Shown piece after piece: positions 19,415-28,979 of a stretch of 64,000 bases of DNA (the stretch's first letter is position 1; each line of letters begins with the position of its first letter). The position numbers and the translations under genes are program-made. Under the pieces are notes generated by a model that saw only the letters and a program-made list of their open reading frames with translations, was not told where the DNA came from and did no database searches. This DNA is from Omphiscola glabra (lineage: Eukaryota > Mollusca > Gastropoda > Lymnaeidae), in NCBI GenBank assembly GCA_964017045.1, contig OZ024795.1, positions 56,087,350 through 56,151,349 of the forward strand, given 5' to 3'.

Positions 19415-21195
19415 AACAATTAGTTGCTTAATAGTTTGTATTAAATATTTCCCACAATTAGTTGCCTAATAGTTTGTATTAAATATTTCCCACAATTAGT
19501 TGCCTAATAGTTTGTATTAAATATTTCCCACAATTAGTTGCCTAATAGTTTGTATTAAATATTTCCCACAATTAGTTGCCTAATAGTTTGTATTAAATAT
19601 TTCCCACAATTAGTTGCCTAATAGTTTGTATTAAATATTTCCCACAATTAGTTGCCTAATAGTTTGTATTATATATTTCCCACAATTAGTTACCTAATAG
19701 ACTACATGATATATTTCCCACCATTAGTTACCTAATAGACTACATGATATATTTCCCACCATAGTTACCTAATAGACTACATGATATATTTCCCACCATT
19801 AGTTACCTAATAGACTACATGATATATTTCCCACCATAGTTACCTAATAGACTAAATGATATATTTCCCACCATTAGTTACCTAATAGACTACATGATAT
19901 ATTTCCCACCATTAGTTACCTAATAGACTACATGATATATTTCCCACCATTAGTTACCTAATAGACTACATGATATATTTCTCACCATTAGTTACCTAAT
20001 AGACTACATGATATATTTCCCACCATAGTTACCTAATAGACTACATGATATATTTCCCACCATTAGTTACCTAATAGACTACATGATATATTTCCCACCA
20101 TTTGTTGCCTAATAGGTTACATCATATATTTCCCACCATTAGTTACCTAATAGACTACATGATATATTTCCCACCATTAGTTACCTAATAGACTACATGA
20201 TATATTTCTCACCATTAGTTACCTAATAGACTACATGATATATTTCCCACCATTAGTTACCTAATAGACTACATGATATATTTCCCACCATTAGTTGCCT
20301 AATAGTACATGATATATTTCCCACAATTTGTTGCCTAATAGGTTACATCATATATTTCCCACCATTAGTTGCCTAATAGGTCACATGGTATATTTCCCAC
20401 CATCAGTTGCCTAATAGGTTACATGATATATTTCCCACCATTAGTTACCTAATAGACTACATGATATATTTCCCACTATTAGTTGCCAAATAGTCTACAT
20501 GATATATTTCCCACCATCAGTTGCCTAATAGACTACATGATATATTTCCCACCATTAGTTTCCTAATAGACTACATGATATATTTCCCACCATTAGTTGC
20601 CTAATAGGTCACATGGTATATTTCCCACCATTAGTTGCCTAATAGTACATGATATATTTCCCACCATTAGTTGCCTAATAGGTTACATAATAAATTTCCC
20701 ACCATTAGTTTCCTAATAGTACATGATATATTTCCCACCATTTGTTGCCTAATAGGTTACATCATATATTTCCCACCATTAGTTGCCTAATAGGTCACAT
20801 GGTATATTTCCCACCATCAGTTGCCTAATAGGTTACATGATATATTTCCCACCATTAGTTACCTAATAGACTACATGATATATTTCCCACCATTAGTTGC
20901 CTAATAGTCTACATGATATATTTCCCACCATCAGTTGCCTAATAGGTTACATGATATATTTCCAACCATTAGTTGCCTAATAGGTCACATGGTATATTTC
21001 CCACCATTAGTTGCCTAATAGTACATGATATATTTCCCACCATTAGTTGCCTAATAGGTTACATAATAAATTTCCCACCATTAGTTGCCTAATAGTCTAC
21101 ATGATATATTTCCCCACCATCAGTTGCCTTATAGGTTACATGATATATTTCACACAATTAGTTTCCTAATACTAATAGCAACATGATATATTTCC
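19415..21195. repeat. 38-bp satellite, about 46 copies in two phases
   Basis: The first block (19415-19680) has the unit AATTAGTTGCCTAATAGTTT + GTATTAAATATTTCCCAC. The second has CATTAGTTACCTAATAGACT + ACATGATATATTTCCCAC. Shortened 32-33-bp units (CTAATAGTACATG) recur at about 20302, 20640, 20715 and 21020. The repeated order of variants (GGTTACATCATAT, GGTCACATGGTAT) shows block duplications. Confidence 0.93.
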
Positions 21196-21295
21196 CATTT
21201 GGTTATGGAGTGACAAAAAAACGTATTGACACAAGTGACAAAAGGTCATAAAACAACATTAAAAGATGTCTTCAAGAATCATCAAGAAAATAGAG

Positions 21296-21430
21296 ATTGT
21301 ATTTGTGATTGGTGGGTCGATACAACATGATAAGTCATTCATAGATTGGATTGGTGGGTCGATACAACATGATAAGTCCTTCATAGATTGGAATGGTGAT
21401 TGGTGGGTCGATACAACAGGATAAGTCATT
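21296..21430. repeat. About 45-bp repeat (right flank of the 38-bp satellite)
   Basis: Three units contain GATTGGTGGGTCGATACAAC + ATGATAAGTC, related to the repeat at 18950-19140. The satellite between may have expanded inside an older array. Confidence 0.75.
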
Positions 21431-21459
21431 AATATTAATAGATTAGATTTGTGGCGTTT

Positions 21460-21509
21460 AACAAAAAAAAAAAAAAAACAAAAAAAAAAAAAAAAAACAA
21501 AAAAAAAAT
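21460..21509 (+). repeat. A-rich tract
   Basis: Three A-runs broken by single C bases, about 50 bp. This could be the tail of a retroposed sequence, but no element body is recognisable upstream. Confidence 0.8.
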
Positions 21510-21630
21510 GGACATGACGTCACTCATAAACAAAAGAACGTAGGTATGCAAAATTTTCTCCTGATTTCGCATTTCTCTTTAATTATAAATGAAACAAAAC
21601 TGGCAGTTATTCTACCAACCTCAACAAATT

Positions 21631-21806
21631 TTATCTCATCAAACAGGGGAATAACGTGAACACCACGGACCTAAATATCTCATCAAACAGGAGAATAACG
21701 TGAACACCACGGACCTAAATATCTCATCAAACAGGAGAATAACGTTAACACCTCGGACCTAAATGTCTCACCAACCAGGAGAATAACGTGAACATCACGG
21801 ACCTAA
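21631..21806. repeat. 44-bp repeat, 4 copies
   Basis: The unit is ATCTCATCAAACAGGAGAAT + AACGTGAACACCACGGACCTAAAT. Confidence 0.9.
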
Positions 21807-21889
21807 AATGTTCCTTAGGTCATCATCCTGAGACGCACATCTGGCGCCCTCAAGCGCCGTATGAGCTGGTGTAAATCTCAGGATTGACG

Positions 21890-22375
21890 AAGAGCCCCCC
21901 ACCCTTCTTAGACCTAATTTCTGCTCCCCCCCCCCTTACAGAACTCTCCACCCTTCTTAGACCTAATTTCTGCTCCCCCCCTTACAGAACTCTCCACCCT
22001 TCTTAGACCTAATTTCTGCTCCCCCCACCTCTACAGAACTCTCCACCCTTCTTAGACCTAATTTCTGCTCCCACCCCTTTTAAAGAACTCTCCACTCTTC
22101 TTAGACCTAATTTCTGCTCCCCCCACCTCTAAAAAACCCTCCACCCTTCTTAGACCTAATTTCTGCTCCCCCCCTTACAGAACTCTCCACCCTTCTTAGA
22201 CCTAATTTCTTCTCCCCCCCCCCCTTACAGAACTCTCCACCCTTCTTAGACCTAATTTATGCTCCCCCACCCTTACAGAACTCTCCACCCTTCTTAGACC
22301 TAATTTCTGCCCCCCCCCTCCTTACAGAACTCTCCACCCTTCTTAGACCTAATTTCTGCCCCCCTCCACCTCTGT
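21890..22375. repeat. 45-50-bp pyrimidine-rich array, about 10 copies
   Basis: The unit is CTTAGACCTAATTTCTGCTC + a variable C5-C10 run + TTACAGAACTCTCCACCCTT. Length differences come mainly from the C run. Each unit contains a polypyrimidine-TTACAG/A block that looks like a 3' splice site on the plus strand. Confidence 0.9.
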
Positions 22376-22418
22376 ATCTACAAAAAAAAGCTCTGCCTCC
22401 TTCTAATTCTAATCTATA

Positions 22419-22662
22419 ATTCTTAATGTCAAGGTATAATTCTTAATGTCAAGGTATAATTCTTAATGTCAAGGTATAATTCTTAATGTCAAGGTATAAT
22501 TCTTAATGTCAAGGTATAATTCTTAATGTCAAGGTATAATTCTTAATGTCAAGGTATAATTCTTAATGTCAAGGTATAATTCTTAATGTCAAGGTATAAT
22601 TCTTAATGTCAAGGTATAATTCTTAATGTCAAGGTATAATTCTTAATGTCAAGGTATAATTC
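22419..22662. repeat. 20-bp array, 12 near-identical copies
   Basis: The unit is AAGGTATAATTCTTAATGTC. Copies are identical over almost the whole array, so it is recent or strongly homogenised. The last unit runs directly into a hAT-like end. Confidence 0.95.
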
Positions 22663-22663
22663 T

Positions 22664-22731
22664 GGTTGTGGGTCGCACTACTTGGCTAGTGTTATTAAGG
22701 ATGGCGGCACTGTAAAGGTTGAGAACCACTG
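22664..22731 (-). mobile_element. hAT/SPIN-like terminal fragment
   Basis: Ends AAAGGTTGAGAACCACTG, the reverse complement of a CAGTGGTTCTCAACC terminus, with GTTGTGGGTCGCAC inside. Only one end is present; the other side is replaced by the 20-bp array. Confidence 0.55.
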
Positions 22732-22786
22732 GATTATATTATTTAGTTTGGAAGTGTTGGGACAGGAGGTAAAAAAAAAACTGCAC

Positions 22787-23225
22787 CCACCACTCAGCTC
22801 AGCCCACCACTCAGCTCAGCCCACCACTCAGCTCAGCCCACCACTCGGCTCAGCCCACCACTCGGCTCAGCCCACCACTCAGCTCAGCCCACCACTCAGC
22901 TCAGCCCACCACTCGGCTCAGCCCACCACTCGGCTCAGCCCACCACTCGGCTCAGCCCACCACTTGGTACGGCCCACCACTTGGTACGGCCCACCACTCG
23001 GTACGGCCCACCACTCAGCTCAGCCCACCACTCAGCTCAGCCCACCTCTCAGCTCAGCCCACCACTTTGTACAGCCCACCACTTGGTACGGCCCACCACT
23101 TGGTACGGCCCACCACTCGGTACGGCCCACCACTCAGCTCAGCCCACCACTCAGCTCAGCCCACCACTTGGTACGGCCCACCACTTGGTACGGCCCACCA
23201 CTCGGCTCGGCCCACCACTCAGCTC
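22787..23225. repeat. 17-bp array, about 26 copies, three unit types
   Basis: The unit is CCCACCACTCAGCTCAG, with the types ACTCGGCTCAG and ACTTGGTACGG arranged in runs. It gives HHSAQPTTQLSPPLSSA frames on the plus strand, which I reject as genes. Confidence 0.93.
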
Positions 23226-23460
23226 ATTCCTATATTATCCTCTAAACTTGCTTAGTCTAGTAGTCAACTTGACATGAAAGGCTATGTTGAACTTTCGTAA
23301 CGAGTTAACGAAAAAATTATTTAAAAAACCATACACATTTCTAGAGTTAAAACAGAATAATAATAAACAATAACTACATTTTATAACGTTATTTTCGCGA
23401 GAGAGCAACAGTAAATTGTAGCAGACAAGTATAGAGTAGTTGAGCTCCTAAGATGTCCCT

Positions 23461-24600
23461 ATGCGCTGCAGTCAGCAAGACAAATGGAAACACAGACCAT
23501 TGCGCATATTAAATGTGAACTTTCAGTCTGCAAGCGGAAAGAGAGTCGTGATAGCCAACTTGATCAATAGCTTAAAACCTGACATCATCTTGGGCACAGA
23601 AACATGGCTGAATCCCTCCATAGCCAACTTGATCAACAGCTTAAAACCTGACATCATCTTGGGCAACAGAAACATGGCTGAATCCCTCCATCGACATCGC
23701 CGAGGTTGTACCTGATAATTTCTAACTATTCCGGCGTGATAGACGAGACAGAGGAGGAGGAGTACTTATTGCTGTCCATGACAGCCTAGACTGCCACGCT
23801 GTTCCAGAACTAGATAATGATGACTGCGAACTCCTGTGGGTGAAGGTGAAGGTGAAGGGTAGACGCACACTTTATGTTTGTGCATATTACAGACCCAACA
23901 CAGCAGACGAACCACGCTTGAGGAGGTTTGAGGTGTCACTACAGAGGGCAACACAGCAGATGAACCAAGCTTGAGGAGGTTTGAGGTGTCACTACAGAGG
24001 GCAACACAGCAGATGAACCAAGCTTGAGGAGGTTTGAGGTGTCACTACAGAGGGCAACACAGCAGATGAACCAAGCTTGAGGAGGTTTGAGGTGTCACTA
24101 CAGAGGGCAACACAGCAGATGAACCAAGCTTGAGGAGGTTTGAGGTGTCACTACAGAGGGCAACACAGCAGATGAACCAAGCTTGAGGAGGTTTGAGGTG
24201 TCACTACAGAGGGCAACACGGCAGATGAACCAAGCTTGAGGAGGTTTGAGGTGTCACTACAGAGAGCAATTCAATCGAAGAATGCTTTTCTCCTTATAAC
24301 TTATAGGGGGAGATTTCAACTTTCCTGGTTGGAACTGGCAGATTCCTGCCTTGAAGCGCAAGTGTCCATACCCGGTCCTACACTCTGACTTTATGGAGAT
24401 AATTAACAACCATGGTCTGGAACAGATGGTTAAAGAATCCACAAGAGGGGAAAACACTCTCGACCTACTCCTCACCAACAGCCCCCATCTCATCCCAAGA
24501 GTTGAGGTCATCCCTGGAATATCAGACCACTGCATACCATATTGCGAATTTCAGGTCAGCGCACTAAAAAAGAAGCAGGTCGTGCGAGAAATCCCCATTT
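23461..24600 (+). pseudogene. LINE family 1 endonuclease region, disrupted
   Basis: Reads LRILNVNFQSASGKR and IILGTETWLNPSI (the EN catalytic Glu region), then a 70-bp tandem duplication at 23550-23688 that repeats ANLINSLKPDIILG and shifts the frame. Later pieces are RRDRGGGVLIAVHDSL, LYVCAYYRP, GGDFNFPGWNW (24306-24338), LDLLLTN and GISDH, the expected order of AP-endonuclease motifs. Seven copies of a 53-bp unit interrupt it. Confidence 0.85.
23893..24268. repeat. 53-bp tandem expansion inside the LINE endonuclease, 7 copies
   Basis: The unit is AACACAGCAGATGAACCAAG + CTTGAGGAGGTTTGAGGTGTCACTACAGAGGGC. The first copy keeps the coding form (GACGAACCACGC, in frame with YYRPNTADEPRLRRFEVSL). 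The rest are near-identical and not a multiple of three, so they destroy the frame. Confidence 0.92.
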
Positions 24601-26735
24601 ATGCCAAGGCAAACTGCATGGGATAGCCTGAGAAGGGCAACGACAGAGCTGAGCTCTAACATGCAGGATATTCAGGGTAAAGCGACAACAGAAGAACTGT
24701 GGATGAAGGTCAAGACAACATTAACTGATGCAGTGAAGAAATACATACCACACAAGACCACCAAACCAAAGGTAAATCAGCCATGGGTCACAGCTGAAAT
24801 CCGTAGGCTCATACACAGGAGAGACCGCCAGTACAAGCGAATGAAGAAGAATGGCTCGGTCGAACTGAAAGCCGAAGTACTGAGGCTCCGAAGAAACATC
24901 CAACGCTTACTGCGCAGATCCTACTGGAACTACTTGAACGACATCTTCTCAGAGGATAATATTCCGGCCAAGGGTGTCAAGAACAAGCGATTCTGGAGCT
25001 ATATCAAGCACCAAAAGTCATCAAACAATGGGATTTCACCCTTGAGATGGGACGGCCATTTGACGTCTGAACCAAAAGCACAGGCTGACATTCTAAATCA
25101 ATAGTTCCAGTCGGTCTTTGGTGACGGTAGAGAGTACTCAGAGGATGAGTTCCTTCTAAAGACCAACATGATGAACACAGCATACCCCATCATGGAAGAT
25201 ATCCACATTTCAGAGCAGGGTGTTCTGGCACTCCTTAAATCCATTAACACATACAAGGCATGTGGTCCCGACAACATTAAACCACGAGTGCTAAAAGAAT
25301 TGGCAAATGAAATCGCTCCCTCGCTGACAATCCTCTTCCAATCGTCGCTACTCACAGGCAACGTTCCAACCGACTGGAGAACAGCGCATGTCACTCTAAT
25401 CTACAAAAAAGGGGAGCAATACGACCCAGCCAACTACCACCCGGTATCTCTCACCAGCGTAGTATGCAAATTATTGGAGCACATAATAGTAAGCACGGTC
25501 ATGAATCATCTTGAAAACCACAATATACTGAATGACTGTCAGCATGGCTTCCGAGTCAATAGATCATGTGAGACCCAACTCATTGAATTTGCTGAAGATT
25601 TGACGACCAATTTGGAGAACAGCAAGCAAACTGATGTGCTGGTGATGGACTTCTCAAAGGCATTTGACCGTGTCAATCATAGCTTGCTATTACACAAACT
25701 GCAGAGATATGGGATCGAAGGCAATACCAAAACATGGATCTCTAGCTTCCTCAGCGACCGATGCCAGGCTGTAGTGGTAGACGGCACAACCTCCTCCTTT
25801 GTCCGTGTTAAGTCAGGGATCCCACAGGGCTCTGTGCTAGGCCCCTGTTTGTTCCTAGCATATATCAATGACCTGCCAGAGAAGCTGACCTCCCAAGCAA
25901 GACTGTTCGCAGATGACACGGCGGTTTATAGAACGATCACCAACAGTTCTGACCAGGACCAGCTGCAACAGGACCTCAATCGGTTAGCCAAGTGGGAGAT
26001 GAGCTGGGACATGGAATTTCATCCAGCCAAGTGCCAGACACTGTCAGTCTCCAGAAGCAGATCCCCTCTACACCACCCTTACGAATTGCATGGCCATATT
26101 CTAGAGCCAGTTTCCTCCGTAAAGTACCTAGGTGTTACCGTCCAAAGAGAAGTCCGCTGGGACGAGCACATTAGCAATGTGTGCAATCGGGCAAACAAGA
26201 CCCTGGGGTTCCTAAGACGAAATCTGAAGATTGGCAACTCAAGCGTGAAAGAAAAAGCCTATAAAGCCTTTGTCCGGCCGCTTTTAGAGTACGCATCCTC
26301 AGTCTGGGACCCATTTACCCAGAAGAGCATCGACAGGTTGGAGGCGGTCCAACGACGGGCAGCACGCTTTGTCATGAACCGCTACAGAAACACCTCTAGT
26401 GTTGGCAGCATACTGGAAACATTAGGGTGGTCACCGTTGGAAGAACGACGACGACTATCTAGGCTCTCCATGTTGTCCATGATCAATAATGGGCTGGTCC
26501 ACTGCTCCAGTATCAAACAGAAACTCGTCAATTCCCCCCCCCCCCCCAGACAGCGAAGAGGTCACGACAAACAGTTTCGACTTTTACAAACAAGAACCCA
26601 GTACAGGAGCTCCTCATTCCTTCCAAAGAAATAAAGGAATGGAACAATCTTCCAAAAACAACAGTTGCGGCGACTACGCCTGACACATTTGCGGCTCTTG
26701 CCTCCTGTCGTGCAACCAGTGAATGCAACCCTTAA
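24601..26735 (+). pseudogene. LINE family 1 reverse transcriptase, one stop and one frameshift
   Basis: RT motifs in order: CGPDNIKPRVLKE, WRTAHVTLIYKKG, NYHPVSLTSVVCKLLE, QHGFRVNRSCETQL, DFSKAFDRVNH, GIPQGSVLGPCLF, FADDTAVYR (about 25905-25930) and SSVKYLGV. The C-terminal region has RRNLKIGNSSVKEKAY and WDPFTQKSIDRLEAVQRRAARF. A TAG at 25102-25104 interrupts it; the same frame then continues to a stop at 26634. A one-base shift near 26605 restores the family's IKEWNNLP and TFAALAS end up to TAA about 26735. A C14 run at 26534-26548 is in the coding part. Confidence 0.9.
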
Positions 26736-26845
26736 AAAACCACGCACATTAACATCGCGAACCCCTCTGAACCATAGGAGCCATAATGATCAATGCATTG
26801 ATCGTGGGCCCTCTGAACCATAGGAGCCATAATGAAGAGAAGACA

Positions 26846-27027
26846 CGTGACGTCACTCACGACATACCGCCTACTACGGCTGCACGTCATGGAATGGCCG
26901 AGGATCACAGCTGTATATTCACAACGTGACGTCACTCATGTCTCAAAATGACAAAATGTTCATCTCAAAATGTTCATATTTTTTGCCTTAACAAAGCTAT
27001 CACTCACGGCTTTCTCCAGGTCTAATC
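26846..27027. other. Spacer with two copies of a CRE-like palindrome
   Basis: CGTGACGTCACTCA occurs at about 26847 and 26926. TGACGTCA is the perfect CREB/ATF palindrome. No gene start was recognised nearby. Confidence 0.4.
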
Positions 27028-27321
27028 GAAAGGTCCTCAAACTTTTTAATCAAGGGGACAGCACACTAACTCTCGGACACTTCTGAGGGCCGAGTGATTG
27101 GTGGGAACAATGTGAACGAATCACCATGAACACATTTTTTATTTGTAAGAAAAAGAAAATAGGACAAAAATGAACTCTCTAAAATGTAAAGTTATTAGTA
27201 TTTCAATGGAAAGTAGATGGTCAATGTCCATGTCAACATCTATCAATGCTGTAAGGCGGCCCAGGTTAATAACACCAGAAGGGCCGAATCTGGCACGCGG
27301 GTTGTAGTTTGAGGACCCCCG
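27028..27321. mobile_element. hAT-like MITE, about 294 bp
   Basis: Left end AAAGGTCCTCAAACTTTTTA and right end GTTGTAGTTTGAGGACCCCC form inverted termini sharing GGTCCTCAAACT. The interior is AT-rich and non-coding, with GGCCGAGTGATTGG and GAAGGGCCGAATCTGG near the ends. No clear 8-bp duplication remains. Confidence 0.65.
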
Positions 27322-27524
27322 TTCTTGTCTTTAATGACATTGAACAAACTTAGCCCTTGCATGGGGCTCACAGAAGAGTTTCTTGCCAGTTAGGATCTAT
27401 AAAATGACTTTTAAACAAATACCGGTCCATATAGTAGTAAATACTCGGTTTAACTTGACAAGAAATGTTTTCATTGGGAAATAAATCAAAGCTTTTAAAG
27501 AATATATATATATATATTGAGAGA

Positions 27525-27715
27525 GTGTACTCAACACATTTCATTTTACCCTCTGTACTCAACACATTTCATTTTACCCTCTGTACTCAACACATTTCAT
27601 TGTACCCTTTATGTACTCAACACATTTCATTGTACCCTTTATGTACTCAACAGATTTCGTTGTACCCTTTATGTACTCAACACATTTCATTGTCCCCTCT
27701 CTGTAATCACACATA
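27525..27715. repeat. 24-30-bp repeat, about 7 copies
   Basis: The unit is TGTACTCAACACATTTCATT + GTACCCTTTA. A short (AT)n lies just before it at 27502-27517. Confidence 0.85.
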
Positions 27716-28137
27716 TTGATATAACACTAGTATTTAGAAGGATATAATTTTGCAATGAAAGTTTAGGGATGTGTCCCCCCCCCCCCCGGGTCACTTCAGC
27801 TGAATTTGTTTTGTTGTTTATTCCAAGAGTTTTAAACAATAAGTCGGGCAATTTAGAATTATCGCAATGTTAACTGTTTAAATATTTGTAAGGTGAAAAA
27901 GATTTTTAAAAAAAATTTAATGAAAACATACCAGCCATCTGTCATTTCCAAATTGATATTGATTGAAGCATTTTCGAAGACGGGCCGTCGTCCCAGCAAT
28001 GAGATGTTCAAACGCGGTAATGACACACATAAATCTATAGCGTTGACATGATTTTAATCCTCGTAGTTTTATTTCTTGGTCGTGGCAGTTCTGTCACGCA
28101 TTGGAGGCAATAAGCCTTGTCACGCCTTGTGGCGAGT
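27716..28137. other. Spacer with C13 tract
   Basis: Unique sequence with a C-run at 27775-27787. No exon is supported. Confidence 0.4.
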
Positions 28138-28280
28138 GGAGGGTAGTACCGTGGTCGCTAACCACGTCATATGACGCACAGCATGGAGGGTAGTACCGTG
28201 ATCGCTAACCACGTCATATGATGCACGGGATGGAGGGTTGTACCGTGGTCGCTAACCACGCCATATGACGAACAGGATTA
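28138..28280. repeat. 47-bp repeat, 3 copies
   Basis: The unit is GGAGGGTAGTACCGTGGTCG + CTAACCACGTCATATGACGCACAGCAT. It contains the inverted repeats GTGGTcgctaACCAC and CGTCATATGACG, so each copy can form two small hairpins. Confidence 0.88.
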
Positions 28281-28294
28281 GCTCAAAATAAAAA

Positions 28295-28562
28295 TTTATT
28301 TAATTGGTACTCGCTAGTTTACTTAGAGAATATTTCATTGGTACTCACTAGTTTATATAGGGAATATTTTATTGGTACTCACTAGTTTATATAGAGAATA
28401 TTTTATTGGTACTTACTAGTTTATATAGGGAATATTTTATTGGTACTCACTAGTTTAATATTTCATTGGTACTCACTAGTTTAATATTTCATTGGTACTC
28501 ACTAGTTTAATATTTCATTGGTACTCACTAGTTTAATATTTCATTGGTACTCACTAGTTTAT
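28295..28562. repeat. 24-36-bp repeat, about 9 copies
   Basis: The units are ATTGGTACTCACTAGTTTA plus either ATATTTC (short form) or TATAGGGAATATTTT (long form). The long form is on the left and the short form on the right. Confidence 0.88.
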
Positions 28563-28979
28563 ACTGGAAGTCTTTTTTTCATATTAAACTATTTCTGTCG
28601 ATATTTAATAACCCCTGCTTTTCATCCACGGATCCAGGAGCGTCAACACAGAAGGGAGAGACGCCCCTGCAGGGATCTATTTTTTAATGACGCAATTTAG
28701 ATTATTTCAAATCTCTCTCAGGATATATATATATGTTTAGCCTTGAAGACGGTCCTTCATATACTCTCCCACGAAAATTCACAAATCTAAGTAGAAAGTT
28801 TCCAGCGTCTTAGTCCCAGCTATTCTGGTTCAGGTTAGTATTTGTTCTGTATCTTGTAATCCTAATTTTACAACCAATTTTCAGCTTTAGATTAAAAGTA
28901 AAAGACAAAAATTATTCATCGACATCTTGCGTCAATAGAAATGACGTCATATTGATTCAGTCTTATCTCTATAATCCCC
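28563..28979. other. Spacer, no supported gene
   Basis: Unique sequence with a (TA)n at about 28724-28733. A 60-codon plus frame beginning at 28518 comes from the neighbouring array. Confidence 0.4.

Larger units (their letters stand above)
23400..26845 (+). mobile_element. LINE (APE-type non-LTR retrotransposon), family 1, near full length but broken
   Basis: One element with an AP endonuclease region (23461-24600), reverse transcriptase (24601-26735) and a short 3' UTR ending near ATAATGAAGAGA. It belongs to the Jockey/CR1-like broad group by its FADD box and C-terminal RRNLKIG / WDPF motifs; the exact clade is not resolved. It is disabled by a 70-bp duplication, a 53-bp tandem expansion, a TAG at 25102 and frame breaks near 24600 and 26605. 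A second truncated copy lies at 53235-54310. The left boundary is uncertain. Confidence 0.9.

Noticed and set aside
22646..23277. Pro/His-rich 199-codon frame
   Set aside because: 17-bp array product plus a hAT fragment.
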